The notes under the pieces are model-generated. The model was not told the origin of the DNA. It was given only the letters and a program-made list of their open reading frames with translations, and did no database searches. From Sanderia malayensis (Eukaryota > Cnidaria > Scyphozoa > Semaeostomeae > Pelagiidae): a stretch of DNA of 64,000 bases. Shown here in pieces: positions 35,391-49,806 of the stretch; position 1 is the first letter of the stretch; each line of letters opens with the position of its first letter. A program made the position numbers and the translations under genes. The stretch spans positions 1,860,001 to 1,924,000 of the forward strand of contig RQOL01000024.1 in assembly GCA_013076295.1 (NCBI GenBank). Direction: 5' to 3'.

Positions 35391-37713
35391 TACAGACCAA
35401 CTACGTCATCACGATGGAAAGCATTTTCTTCGCTCTTTGTTACCTCGGTTTCACGCACTGTTTCGTTTTCAATTCTTCTGTACGAACCCAATATCAAACT
35501 TTTGTAGATATAAAAATAAACTGTAAACTGTAACCAAAGCGATAACAAATCCTTATCGTTATTATTAAATATTAAATTACGTAATACATTATAGGGTTCA
35601 GCACAATGTTGTTAGCACCAGTTCGAGACTGGTATACTAGCTATGCAAAGTGATAAAGAGGCTGATGATGCGCTTCGCTTTGTTTTATATTGTAACAGGA
35701 TTCTTTAATGATATGTTTCGTCGGTTGGGGGAAGACAAAAATGCGCATGCTTGAATTCCGTATGGCTTTCTTAGTGGTCAAAGTTTCTCAATTTGCTTTT
35801 TTCGTGCCGTAATGGCGGCCCATTTTCGTAAAATGAAATTTGTTTGATAACTTTACGTCAATGTGGAAAACCACAAAAGAAATCTAGAAATAAAGTCAAG
35901 TTCTGCGCATAATGCTTTGTTTCATGGTGTTTGAATTGATGCTGTTTTCATGTAGAACAACGCTGAGTATATCTTGTTCATAATTTATTACAAACCTGCC
36001 TTCGTCCTTTGGCAATTATGAAGATTTCTGATGAAAGGGGCAACCATGCTTCTTTCTTATGGGTATCTTTCGACTGGTATCTTTCGACTGGTATCCTTCG
36101 ACTGGTATCCTAAATATAATTCCAACATATTACCTGTTGTCTGCTGTTCAATTTTTCACATGGAGTCATTGATCCTTTGCAGATCTTCTATGTTATGTGC
36201 CTTCATCTTTATCGATCTTTAATTCTCTTTCTTTCAACCATGCTGTTTTGGCGTTTTCGTTCACACACTTCTCTTTACCTTTTGACCTATACAAGCTCCT
36301 TAATTGCTTCGTAACTATGCCGGAAAGCAACAAAATTCCTCTCTGTCGACATTTTTCATCTAAAGGGAACTAATATAAACTACGCTATTCTACTACTACT
36401 GTATTTTACAATTAGCTTCACTTTCCCATTAAGCTATATTCCTTTCACAATTTCGTTGCTACTGTGAAAGATTCAAAGCTTCCTTTCAATTCAGACTGTT
36501 TATTATTGTTATCTAAAGCATTTCGCAGTATCGTTTGCTAAAACTATTTATTGCCTCGTCATTTAATAAGATCAGCATTTTGTCATTGCCATCCACTTAT
36601 ACACATTCTAAAAGTTGCATTTCGCTAAGCAGGGTTTACTCCCATTTATATGGCACGCCATTTTAACCCAAGCAGTGTTGTTGCCTTCACTATGGTGAGG
36701 TTTGCTAGACTTTGAAATAGAACTACGCGATTGATTAAACTATAGTTCCGTAGATTTTTATTTATACGCAGAAGCCTGTCTATGCAATGGAAATGCGAGA
36801 TGGCACGTAGGTTGAAGGGTTTTCATCGCACGAGTGGTATGATATAAGTATTCGAGATTCGTAGATTCGTAATTGTGCTACTAAGGAGATTGCTATTAAG
36901 TGATCAGAATGCATATATAAGTAATATATAAGTAATGGTAGATATTTCTATATGGTACGTTTTAGTTGAGGATTGCATTCCTATGTGTTTAATTATGGCC
37001 TTTTCCGTCTTGCAACAGTATATTACAAACCGTTTTTTCACCAATTGTCTTCAATATTCACCAAGACTAATGTCAAAATTCTGCTAATGATTTCATTTGA
37101 GGACAATTTAAAGCATTCTAGTCGCAATCAACTGTCATTTCGACAATTTAAGTTGTTTATTCATAATAGCATTTTCAACATTTTCATCATGGCCCCAATT
37201 AAATGTAGTTAATTCTGGAAGTTTATTGATATGCCGCAGTTAAAGTGTGACTAGCGCATGTGAAGTGATACAACCATATGAAAATACTTCAATTTTCAAC
37301 ATCCTTCATACTATTATATACAGAATAAATTACTGTCCCACATCTATCAATAAAAATATTTTATCATCACTGTTTCTTGAATATCATATACTATTTTCAA
37401 TATCGTTTGAATGCATGCCTGGCAAAAGTATTTCTTCAAGTGTGTTTAAAGTGCATCTTATATTTTCCTTCGTATAGCTAATTATTCTTTGACTATGTTT
37501 ATATATTACTCTGATATTCGTAGAAAACATTGCTACTTCGTGAAATATGTATTTGAGATTATGTACAATAAAAGCTAAGAATAATAATATGATTTTAGGA
37601 CGAATAATTATAGTGCTATCTTTTGTGGAATAATATTTATTATAATTTATCTTAACTCTACATTTAAATATATAGTAATTGCTAAACGAATTAATACATT
37701 AATTAAGAAGATT
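35391..37713. other. Intergenic DNA between MEAF6 and the zinc-finger gene
   Basis: No gene supported. A 14-bp tandem repeat of GTATCYTTCGACTG (three copies) is at 36063-36104. TTCAGCACAATGTTGTTAGC followed by ACCAGTTCGAGACTGG near 35595-35630 is weakly tRNA-like. The right end is the 3' flank of the minus-strand zinc-finger gene and is very AT-rich. Confidence 0.5.
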
Positions 37714-40700
37714 TTACTGTCCGTTAGGATGCCTGGATTTGATGTGTCGATCTAAATCGCGCCTTCTCACTAAAACTTTTCCGCAAAATTGGCATTTGTA
37801 AGGCGTATCACCGACTGCATGCAACCTGATGTGTTTGGCCATGTTGCTTGGATCGCCGAATCGCTTTTGGCAGTATTTACATCTCAGAGGCTTGTATCCA
37901 GTGTGAATTCTCATGTGAATTTTCAAACCATACTTCCTTGTGTATAGTTTTCCACACAGTTCGCATAGATATCCTTTGTTGCCAACTTTTTTCGAGTTGA
38001 GATCGTTGACGATGTCTTCGTTGCATCCATTTTTGATCTTCTCTTGTAAGATCTGCTGTGAATGATTTCCCGACATGTTTATGTCTTGACTTTGCGACGA
38101 ACTACTTGTTGGCAATAATCCCATGCCAATGTTCATGCTCATATTTTGATCCTGTCCGAAAACAGACATTGAACTCATGTTACTGCCATTAACCACTGCA
38201 TTGCTGCTGCCGTACAGATTACCACTGTTTTGGTAATGGTAGTTGTTTTTCATGTATGAGTTTATGCCTGGACTTGTTACTCCTCTCGGCTGTAGGAACA
38301 TGGCAGCTGAATTCGTAAGCAAGTCAATTTGTTGTTGAGGAGAAAAATCCGAATTGGTACTTTGACTGCTGTATCGTATATTTGAAGCATCGCCATAGAG
38401 TGAACTGCGTATGCTGTTCGATGAGGTTGTCATTTCGTTTGTTGTGTTAGCTGAAGTGAAGTCACTGTTCTTGAAAGCGCTCTGTAGACTTGTGTTAAAT
38501 GCGCTGTAACCTCCGCTTGAGCTCAAATGTGGACTTGATTTTCCTTCCCTTGGGTAAAAGTTGTCGCTTGCAAACGAACTCAGTCCTGTTACGTTGTTCA
38601 GGGGTGTTAACGGCGTCAGCATCGAACTTGGTGATGCCTTGTCGCCATGTTGTTTCTGTGATAGATTGCTGTCTAATATCAGCGGAGGTAGAGTGGATGG
38701 CTTTTGCAATGGCGAACTTGCTTGAATTGAACCGGCTGATGTTGACGAAGAAGGGCTTGGTGCTCCGAATGTGCTGCCATCTTTGAATGAAAAGTTCGCG
38801 TCTTTATACGAGGAACTGTTGTTGAAGCTTGGGAATCCAATGTCGAGAGTATTGAGCGTCGAGCCCAAGTTGAGGGCGTTGTTAATCGACGTATTATTAT
38901 GTGCTGTCGCATTATTAGTTGTGCTGTTTGTGTTGTACCCTGCCATTAGGTTATTCCACGCTGTTGTCGAACTGGAGTAACCCATACTGTTGTAGTTATT
39001 CGCTGCATTGTTATTTTGTGTTCCGTTGAGTAGATTGTTGATACCATTAAGATTTCCCGAAGCTGAAACTGATGTTAAATTAAAGAATGTTTTCTCTTTT
39101 TCTTCATCGTCTTCTTCGAATAGAGCGTCATCGGGACGCAGTAATCGTCCATCATTTTTCAAGAAAATCGAGTTGTTCGCTTTAACCGTGCCCAATGCTT
39201 GCGAGTCGCTGCTTTGGTTCATGAACATTGTCATAGCTGCTTGTACTTCTTCTTTTGTTATATTGATGTTCGTGTGTCTGTTTGCTGATGTTACTGGTGC
39301 ACTCTTGTTTTCTTGTATTTCTGTTGCCGTATTCTTTGTATCGGTGGTGGTATCTTGGTGGTATGCAGAACAGCTTCTCTTGTCGTCTGGTATCTCGACT
39401 TCTTGTCTTTCACAGGTAACTTGTCCTCGTTCTTCGCTGTCGTTTTTTGAAATCTGTCTTTCTGCAGTTTGGTTACTTTCACTGGTTGCTCGTTGCTGGT
39501 GACTGGGTACTCGCTGCCCGCTCACTGAACTAAGAATTGTGGTCTGTTGAAATGCACGGTACCCGTATATATATCGACCTAAAACAAAAACACAACGAAG
39601 ATGACAGGTGCAGTCGACAAGCCTTTCACACGTGCATTTCATTGACCAATCAGACTAACGGCTGAACACCGCGTCTCCGCCAATCACATACATTACAATT
39701 CACTTCATTCACTTATTTCAAATTCACTCACAAAACCACGTGCTCGGAAGAGACTTTTCCACTCGAGTAACATTCCATCATATTTTCACCTAATATTTTT
39801 TACTTTTTTATCTTTCTGCATTAGAACGCGGCATTTTATTTTGTGCCTTCTACGGGTTTTTATTTATTTGTTCACCAGAATTACCCCAGCCTTGTCAATG
39901 TAAGTTTCGGGTTCTTGTAGCTGTAAGCGAATGGCGTTTCTTAGACATCCAAGTGATTTGTTTTTGGATTATTGGATCTTGAATAAGATTATGATTAAAA
40001 AGCTATTGCGATTGACGTGGTGACTGGAAATATCCCATGGCAGAGTTTAAAAAAATGGATTTACAAGCGAAACACATTTAGAAGATAATGTTGGTTTATT
40101 ATTTAGTAAAAGAAAGGCGATTTTTGTTTTCAAAAGTTGCTGAATTAATCGTGCAAGTTTTTCTTTTTGAGCCGTTTGTAATACCAGATTAAACTAATTA
40201 GGGATGGGGCTATTGAATTAACAATTCGATATTGAGTAGAAAAGATAGAGTAGTTTCGGAAATTTGCATTTGCTATGTAATGGATAATTTACTTAGATAG
40301 AAGAAGATTACTGCGGGAGGATGGAAGTTGTTCATCTTTGATCTGAATGTAGGGTTCAATAGAAATGAAAGGAAACTGGTACCAGTTATGGGGTAAACGT
40401 GTTCCAAAGATCACAGCTGAAGTTTGGCACAATATGCCTTTGAGATCAATTATTTGAATAACGTGGTATGATTATTTGTTACCGGTTGAAAATAAATTTG
40501 ATTTAATGATCACAGGTGCGATGACCAATTTTCTGTCTCCTCGTTCTGTCTAATTGGCCGCGTATCCTAAACTCTGTCATTTCTAAAGTGTTTGGATATT
40601 TTGATAAGTAGCTGCCACCATTGGCATTTAATTGCGACTATTTAATGTTTCATAGTGATACCTAAGATGTGTGGCTTGCCCAATGCTCTGTTGCATCTTC

Positions 40701-43700
40701 TAGATTTCCCTGAAAATAGTAAAGTTCCATTGCCTCTTAATGGACCGTGGAAAATGGTTTGATGGAGGGCTTGATAAAAAGTCTTCGTTTTAGTAGTCTA
40801 AGTTTTGATTACTTCTAATTGCTCCTTCTGAGCAGCATAGCACGCTTCCACCTCTCATTGCTGCAATGCAATACCTCTAATTTTAATCCGATCACACCTG
40901 TGATTAGCCTCAAATTGTTGCTATGGATTGTGTATTGCTTGAATTGTAAAATTACCCGTAGTTGATCGATAAAATTGTGGATAGCTTGAAGCTGTTAAGT
41001 GGCTCAAACTCTAGCAATTATATGTGTATGCTTTTGGCTGTTAATTGTGCATTTCTTTGGCTGTAGAGTTTATATTTCTCTGAGTTTTATGGAATTATAT
41101 TGTATGCTTCTTCTAGCCGCAATACATCTAAATAATGGTGGCCCTAACTGTAGAAGGACAAAGCTTGGAGGTTGAGTGTGGTACAGTGCAGTGTGTTAGT
41201 TTATAGTTGATTCGGTTCACTCACAGTATTGTATGTTGAAGAGAGTGGCACAGAAAATAGTGCGGCCCAAAAGTGTTATCAAATTTGCAGCTGTTAGTCG
41301 AGTGAAATTGTTTTGAACTGGTGGAACAAATATTGCAATAAACAGGAGCACATTTCGACGTAAATAGTGCACCACCAGTTCTGCGTGGTGCATGGAATCA
41401 TAGGTTAACACGTGCATAGTTATCTTGGCATTTTTCATAATAGCTACTTTCTAGTTTTAAATTTCACGCAATATTTTTTAGCGTATTGTTGACGTCACGT
41501 TTTGTATACGTACACGTGGTTCTGGGAATCGAATTTCTTTATTAAAATCCCATTGATGAATAAAATTAATCGCTTGAGGGTTCATTTTCGATCTCTTTGA
41601 TCCATGCTGCAAATTTCTCATTCTTAGAAAATTTGTTAAATTTGTTTCTAAGCTCTGTGTAAGTTAGTTTTCTTTGAGAAAAAACAATACACGGATGGCG
41701 CGTGGCACTTTCCCTTTGAGACACGGGCATTGTGAATCTTGAAATTAGCCCAATTACCTACGAGCATCTCAATGTTAGCATTCCAGCGATTTAAATAGAA
41801 TCATACTCATATATTAAGTATTTGCTGTTCTTTTTGGTAATAATAAACTGCAACGATTATATTGTAGGGTTGTTCTTGTTCGTTTATGAGAGAAGAACAA
41901 CATGAAAACAATGGCGCCTATTGTTGACGCAAAACAATAAAATGAGTAGTCCAGGTGCTTGAGTTTAGTTGATTGCGAGGCTGAATGGAAGCCATTATGA
42001 AAATGGTATACCACAGCTGTGGCAATGGCTTAACAAAGCAATGACCATTGTTAAATTACTCATGTGGTATAAGGTGTCACAGCTGAACTCTGCAATCAAC
42101 GCGAAGTTTCATAGTCAAACTAACATTTGTTTATTGTTTAGTATTACAACTTTTAATCCTTGCTTAATACAAATGAGCAGCGTTTCAAACTTTCTTCACA
42201 TTCTAATTTGCCCGGCGTTGTCAGGCCTAATGATCATGTTTCACTGATGTTATTCATTCTTATCTCGAAATGCGTAACTAACTGCGTGAAAACTTCCATT
42301 GCATCGCACGCGCTCATTTCTCCATATGAATTTTTTATTTTGTTTATTAACGCGGAACCTGAATTGTAAGCGGAATTTGAAAATTTGTTCAAGTTTCCAT
42401 GGCGAAAACCACGCATTGATAACGTTCCCTATTTCAGAAAGCAATGCTTTTATAAACACACGCATATAGTTGAAGATGACATTATTTCTTGACTGAAATA
42501 GAATTTCAAACATTTTATATTACTGTAAATCCAAAAAGTTGTCCTTTTTGCATTGAACATTGTCCAAAAATTGTCCCTCGGTGCCAGCAATTATTGCTTC
42601 TGATATATATTTACAAAAATAGTCATGCTATAGAATGACTGCAATGAAATAGCTATAGCTACAACTGTAAACCTATCTTCTTTGGGGAAAGCCAAGCTAA
42701 GAGGATGGCGACTGTATTATATGATGAAAAATTGTATGTTATCTGACTTAAGAAAGCAATGTCTTTTGCAGCGTTGATCAAGGCATTTTATAGCGATAAA
42801 CATCGAAGCTATTGAAACAAGAAAATTCTCCAGAAATACCCAGAATTATACAATTTCGGGACACGTATATGTTGTAAAGTATAGACATAAATATAAGAGA
42901 AACGCACCTTAATTCTGTTGATACATAGACTGTGTAGTTCCGTAGCTAGAGTTCTTAGATGCGCAAATTGTGAAAATGTTCGCTTGCAGTGCCGCGCTTA
43001 CCATTACTTCATCTATGAACTCTTTTGGCTCGATTCATCAACAAACTCGTTGCAGATTATGTAATCCACGGCACACGAAACACATTTCTTTGCATCTTAA
43101 ACAACCTCAGCCTGACACAGCAGACTTTAAAATTCATTTCTATCCATTTCATTTTCAAGCGATCTTGTTTCTAATTGCAAATAATGGCAAATGTTTTAGA
43201 TTTTACTTGCCTAGATAAATTACCAAGCTTATACCAGTTTTTAACAGGTTCAATGTGTATGGGGATGATTTTCTGGTTGGGATTTGCTGGTATTTTCATT
43301 CTGCCACCATATGTTTAATAAAAAGGCATTCGGTAGCATTTCAGAAAACAAAACTTGTTGCCATGTAGTAAGACGCAGGTACCAGCCTTGTGCACCCACT
43401 TTAATCTATAACCATTTTTTAGTTTTTGTTTATCATCGATTAACAGTACCGGGCATCTTTGAGAAGCCAGAAGGATTGATCGCTTAAATGGAAAGAAAAT
43501 TGTTGTTTTTCGCCATTAGATGTATCTGTATCATTCTGGCATTAAGAAAATTGGCCACATTCTTCAACTTCGATGTCGCTAATTACATCTATACGTTTCT
43601 AGATTTTATTCAGGTTTGAAAGATAGCTTGTTGTTTTAATTAATGGAGAAATTTAGCAAATCAAAATCGTCGTAAGTTGATCTCAAAGAATTATAGAACT

Positions 43701-46700
43701 TTCTGCGAACATTTACTGTTTGGATCGATGATTGTCACGATGGTCACTTGAATAGATCGCTTGCTTCAACTTTCACAAGAGTTTTTCTTAAAAATATGTA
43801 TATTTTTTAAATGAACAGCATATTTGATAAAGAGATTACATTAGGCAATGCCATTGGATGCTGTGAGATTACATTAGGCAATGCCATTGGATGCTGTGAG
43901 ATTACATTAGGCAATGCCATTGGATGCTGTTTTTGTTGACTTTTTGTTCAATTCTTCACGTTTTCAGCATGCGTTTCTTATTTCTCATGCGTCAATTATA
44001 TTCCACCTAAGACTATGATTATGATCATGTTTACGTTATGCTATGCAACGTTCGATTTGGACCATATTTTGAAGTCTTGGCGCATGGAACCCATGTATAA
44101 CAAAGCGGATTTGACTGCTTAATAGTGTGATTAACTGTTTTAACCTTTGTTCAATTAAACCTAATGATATCGATGTTTAAATATTGTTTTCTAAACTATA
44201 CTAGATATTATATGCGATGATTGAGAATGGTTGAATAATGGATAGATGAACTCACGTGAAAATGGGAAGGAATAACGCAGTTATATTCAGAGTCAACTGA
44301 CAACAGATGTTAGCTTAGATAATATCACATTCATCCGCTTGATTCAAGACCACTGAATTCCATTGTATGACTGCGGTGGTTGTAAATTTGCAAACGTCAA
44401 ACTAACTGGTATGCCAATTCATCCCGACCCATGCTTTCCGTGTCCACCAGCAATACTCACTGGTGGTTCGATTCAAATTCATTGAACAACGTGATAACCT
44501 TGTTCAGACGCGCTGGCTTCTCTTCAAAATAGAAATGTTGATGTGTTGCCAATTGCTTTTTTATCTCTTCAACCCCTATGCCGACCTCTTTCTTGTAGGT
44601 AGATGTAAAAAATAAAGCATTTTTCGTAACTTAAAGATAAACTTTTTTTTAAGTGTTTCAATGTTTTTGCGAAGACCCCCTACTCTTTTATAAAGGCTTT
44701 CTCCTCACACGTGTAAGTAGAATGCCTTTAACCACGTGTTCAAGCATTCTGAAATACTTTTGGAAATGCATATTGCCTTGTTGTGCTATAAATGCAACTT
44801 TGCTGCGATTGAAATCTATGTTAATTCCAAGATAGAAACCCCCAATTTTCTGAGACTGTTCATTTCAAGAGCTTCGATTGTAGATTGTAGATAGAATATT
44901 CTCACATGGTGGATGGGGAGTTCCGTTTGGTAACAGAATTGAGTATCAATTATACAGTTATAGATTTAGGTAACCCACAGTAATTGTTTTAGATATTTTC
45001 TAATACAAATTTGAGGGTATTTCGGCAAAGCATTTGGTGATGTTTAGAAATCCAACTACTTCAATTATCTGGCTCATTGACTTCTTGAATAAATAATTGA
45101 TTTATCTGTTTAATTCAACTTGCTTACCATTTGTATTCTTTTTGGCGTCTTTGGATATACTTGTTGTTGTTGTTGCTAATGCTGTTGTTGTTGTTGGTTT
45201 GGGTAATTTCAATGTGTCGTCAGCACTGTTAATTTTCATGCTAGTATGTTGCTTAACTTTCCTTAAATTTATTTTCTTTGATATTTTACTTTTTTCTCTC
45301 TTTTTTGTTTTTCTTTTCATCTGAAAAAAAAAACAGAGTAACGATCCTTCATTTTTCTATTTTTATTATATATTAGTGAATATTCGTTTTTATATCTTCA
45401 TAATTATACTCTAACTACATCTATACTTAAACTTTTTTTACTCTTAGGTGAGTTATCAAAAATATACACCATGAAAGAATTAACATGAGGAAAAGATAAT
45501 TATTTATAATAATTATAATAATTATAATTATTTATAATTATTTGGTGAGTCGAACTGATTTATCTATCATTTCAAATGCTATAGCACGCGCGCCTGCGCA
45601 AGGGAGGGTGTAAAATGCGTGTACGTTATTTACTGACTGCATTGCGTCCCTGTATCTTTTCGCTCGTTAGAGTAAGTACAAGGACCCAATGTTGAAAGTC
45701 TAGTTGCATGTTGTATTGCTAAATTTACGTGTTTTCATCTGAGCGAGGCTGATACTGCAACGAGGCACTACTGAACAAATTGCAAACAATACCTTTGAGA
45801 TATGATATGATTGTTTACATTGCTTAGGCAGCTAGATACACAAAACCGTGACGTCAGCTAGCGATAAATAATGTGACGTATTTTAAGAACAAAATGAGCT
45901 TATTTTATAAATGTTTATGAATGCTACAAACATGCTCCATCTTAAGATGTGTCAGAAAAGTTCACCTATCAAGAAACCATTTTATCAAAGGACACTATTT
46001 CTCAGAGTTGTTACACATTACTTTTATTAAAAAATATGAGCTTATTCAATTTCCTAACAACCAAAATATGATCAATAATTTTGATTGGGAGCTTTGTTGC
46101 TAATGCTATATCATTCAATTACGATTACCATAGGAACCTGATTTAGTAGATAAAATTTTCAATTTTCCCAACCTCTTCTTATTTGACGAATTTAATTAGG
46201 TTAAAGGTATACGAAGGAGTTAAAAGTGGCATATGCCAAGGGGTCTGGGAAATCTATAAATAAATGCTTGATTTTATCCAATCAAATGTAGTTGTGCGAT
46301 GACCAGGAAAGTGTGCATGTGATCACTTGTTTTGGTGTTTTCGACTCCAAAGTCCAATCTAGTGTTTTATTGTCCATTTGCATGTGATCACAGGAAGTTA
46401 AGTTTTAATGCGCGTGTTTGCGTTTAGTCGAATTGCAATGTATTTTTAGCGCAGGCCGATTTAACTCCTTCGTATACCTTTAAGACTGAGTTATTAACGT
46501 AAAGCTTTCTTAAAACACGTGGCCATTTTTGATTTGTCAAGATTGGTAGACAAAAGCAGTACAACAACTGCAACAACAATTAAGTGAATGCAGTAAAGTC
46601 CCGTATGTAAGAACATACTGCTATAAGAGCATTCAGGCTAAAATTTCTCCTTGAAACAATAAAAGAAACAATAGGCTATTGTTTTTCAGCAATGGCCTAT

Positions 46701-48314
46701 TGTGTTTGCAAAGTAGGGTAGATGCAAAATATGCAAGTTCTTACATTGTGGGTTTTTACTGTAACTGTTGAGACATTAAATTTAATTAGAATCTTTTCAG
46801 TAGCTTATCTGGATGACAAAATGGCGTGGAAATGTCGATAAGGTTTTGTAATCTTGTAACAATTTCTACAGTCTTAGTACAAGATACTTGACGATTAAGT
46901 TGATTGTCATGGTAACTTCACTCGAAACACCTGTGAGATAGAAGCAATTTAACTTTATTGAATAAGAAAAAAGATTGGTATCATTCTGGATGTTAAATTG
47001 ATTCCCTTGTCTTGGCGTGTCTCGATTTATTGTGATCTATGACAGACGTAGTTTTGAAGAAAATCGCATTTACCAAGATCCTCCTCGACGCTTCAAACAA
47101 GAACAATTAAATTGTAAATATAAAAATCTTGAAAAAGCCTAATCACTTGGTTTCATCAGCTGCAACCTATTTCAATAACATTTGTAAGCTTTCTATCAAG
47201 GGAACTAGGGCAGCTGTTTAAGCAAGGATTGCTTTTATTCAACACACTCTGAACGCAAGTCTTTTACCGTGTTTTCCATTTCTGAAAAACAACTAACTTG
47301 AACATTCCCTATTACTCAAACACAATGCTTTGCGTCGGTTGTCTTTTCAAGTTCTCAATTCTGTTTTCATATACGATTATAGGAATTATCAATTTAACTA
47401 TTAGAAATGTGATTTCTTTGCTTAAAATATTAATTTTCATAGCTGTGTCTTTTCAATGTCTTCTATTGTCCCAGTTAAAAATCCAAGGTGTAAAGGCAGC
47501 ATGAAATTATTGCGCATCAGCAAGAAGCAAAATTCATTTGACAAGCAAATTTTCTTTCTCTTTGGAAATTGTCTGCTTTTCAGTGGCATATTCTCATGTT
47601 CTAAGACGATTTGAAATTTCAAAAATCACCCAATATTTTTCCGATATCAAAATTTCAAAATTCATCTTTTTTCGCTTGAAGTAATCTTCATGATATATCC
47701 TGCTGACTTTTCGTAACACAATCCCGCTATACAGGCAACTATCTTATCCTTCAAGAAGTCCTTTTATTACTGTGTCTTGGTTACTTTTTGTTTTTGATAT
47801 TTGATGAACTCAATTTGACAAGATATCCAATGTCTTCTTAAACGAATGTTCATCATCAACAACATTCAACGTCTTTTTAAGTGAATATTCTCTTCTATGA
47901 GCACTGATATATAATGAATCCAGTGTCAGCCTGTGAGATGTTGAATGTAATGCACTGACAGTAAACATTAAATAATATTCGTTTCGATGAGCAAACGATA
48001 GTGTTTGACAACAGATGAGAGAGACTGACATGCAATTCATAATCATGCAGCATGTTTGTTATGTTCCACATCAAATGAGTTGAAGCAGGTTTTATTTCGT
48101 AAAAGACAAGCAATCAAACGGGTACCAGTTAGTGAATTATAAAAACTCCTTTGATCTAGTAATGATTTGTAAGATTGTCATGTCTTTCTAAACAAAGACA
48201 CATCAACTAATTTCACCTGTTTAACTGTTCATATACTACTTAAAAATGTAAAAATGAGTTAGTCTACCTTACCTTCAACGGTTGATGCTTGCTGTTCGAT
48301 GTCCCTTCTACCAT
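37714..48314 (-). CDS. C2H2 zinc-finger transcription factor with PRDM13-like fingers
   Basis: Three phase-compatible exons: 48314-48273 (14 codons), 45320-45128 and 39578-37714; predicted 699 aa. Exon 3 is the well-supported part. It has a long Asn/Ser/Thr-rich low-complexity region and then three C2H2 fingers in the last 80 residues: [60 protein letters not shown]. This finger set is like PRDM13. No PR/SET domain is seen in the assigned exons, so either the family member lost it or further exons lie in the 5.5-kb intron 2 or beyond the first exon. Exon 2 is Lys-rich with poly-Thr; exon 1 is the least certain. Introns of 5.5 and 3 kb are far longer than elsewhere in the window, as is common for developmental regulators. 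Confidence 0.75.
39579..45127. other. Intron 2 of the zinc-finger gene
   Basis: No additional exon could be defined by phase and homology. Apart from the 33-bp tandem repeat I see only unique AT-rich sequence. Hidden small exons or enhancers are possible given the intron length. Confidence 0.4.
43832..43930. repeat. 33-bp tandem repeat, three perfect copies, in zinc-finger gene intron
   Basis: Units 43832-43864, 43865-43897 and 43898-43930 are identical, beginning GAGATTACATTAGG and ending GGATGCTGT. Perfect identity means a recent expansion. Confidence 0.95.
46205..46479. mobile_element. MITE with TTAA target duplication, 275 bp
   Basis: Ends AGGTATACGAAGGAGTTAAA and its near-exact reverse complement, flanked by TTAA at 46201-46204 and 46480-46483. 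Same target preference as the element at 8032 but unrelated termini. It sits in intron 1 of the zinc-finger gene. Confidence 0.88.
46591..46761. mobile_element. TA-flanked MITE, family CAGTAAAAACCC (copy 3)
   Basis: It begins CAGTAAAGTCCCGTATGTAA and ends GTTCTTACATTGTGGGTTTT plus TACTG before TA. The centre again has CAATAGGCTATTG-type palindromes. The left TA is mutated to TG. Confidence 0.7.
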
Positions 48315-49750
48315 TTTTAGATGATTATGATGCTCAACAAAGAAGTGTATGCTTGTTGCTTCTTCTATATCCTTCGTTTTTCTTCGTCAACACAATTGGA
48401 GCTGTGAATATCCTTTGTTATAGTCAACTGTTCATTAGATGGAGAACTGCGTTTTCTCACAGATAAACTTTGGCTGTGAAAAGGTAAGATGACTTCTAAA
48501 CCTTATCGTTAGATAACATTAATGATTTTATTCAAGTTGGTGAATTTGCATATCACTTTAACATCGTCTTTCAAACACGTTGTAAGAAACTAATAAAAAT
48601 TGCTGATTAAACCAGTCTTTGTTTAACAGCTCGCGTGTATAAGAAATCGACTTTTACCGTAGATTTGAAGGCAAAACATTTTATATATTTACCGTAGAGT
48701 GTGTTGGGTGCTTTGATCAAGACAATGTTTCCTTTATTCTTTCATAACAATACAATACGTATGTTTCCATGGATATTATTCATCAAAAGATGGTATCTCA
48801 TTGCATTATTATCTGCGTCTTTTTATTTCTCGCTCACAATGTCTTTCTTCTTTTCAAGCCACATCATATGCTTCTTCAATCTCAAATTCTCTTTTTCTCG
48901 CAATGTCAATAACCCTATAATTACAATTTCGAGCAAGAAACAAACATTCGTACAACGAATTGCCTTCAAATTTCCTCGATTCTCTCTCCCTTTTTGATTT
49001 AAATGACCATCAACGATATTCTTCGTAAAATGTGTGGTTGGGATAATGATTGTACTATAACGTGTTGAAAATGCATTTTTTTAATTGTTCTTTGCAGGTG
49101 CACATAGCAGCTAAAAAGCTGTACTAATATTATACCAAGTGTTTGTTCTGTTATTTAAAAACAATTGTTCGCTTTTAATGTAAGAAATTTGTCTGAATTT
49201 CAAATTTATTTCACACAATTTCAATTAGCTATTTCTCTGTGTTTCCAAAAACAACCGAAAACCGAAGCTTGTTTAATCATTTTGAGTTTGGATATTTGGT
49301 CCGTTGTCATCTGGGCGAAAATTATTCATTTTCCCCAATTTTTGTTTCCGCTCGTAGAATATATTCATTTATACAATTTTACGCCATTTTTATTTTCATC
49401 GAAATACCCAATTTAATTGGTTAGAAGCTCCACCTTCTTGGTCCGTTTCACTATATTTAATAAGAAATATAATACCGAATGAAGTATGCATATTATATGG
49501 AGCCATGTAATGATGGTCTATCTTATTATAGATCAAAGGATTCAAACGTGAGCAAAGAAGGTCAGCATTGGCCTAGCAATCAATGTGGGCACATACAAAC
49601 TTGCATTTTCTCACTGTGACAATTCACTAACGTGTTATGTAAATGTAGAGCAACATTGACCATGGCCTACATCTGTATCCACAGTCCACACATTACTTTG
49701 AAATGAATAACTGACAAGACAAGCGACTGAAATATTAGTTGTCATGACGA
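48315..49750. other. 5' flank of the zinc-finger gene
   Basis: Positions 48315-48475 are probably 5' UTR (acceptor-like CTTTTCACAG on the minus strand near 48480, then frames closed by stops until the ATG at 48314). The remainder shows no gene. Confidence 0.35.
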
Positions 49751-49806
49751 TGTAGTCAGCGAGCTGGCATGCCAATCTAGAAGTCAATGGCTCGAGTTTA
49801 CGAGGA
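49751..49806 (+). repeat. Weak tRNA-like (possible SINE) sequence
   Basis: GTAGTCAGCGAGCTGGCATG resembles an A-box/D-arm and GGCTCGAGTTT resembles a degenerate B-box, at roughly tRNA spacing. No convincing acceptor stem, so it is at most a SINE relic. Confidence 0.3.
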
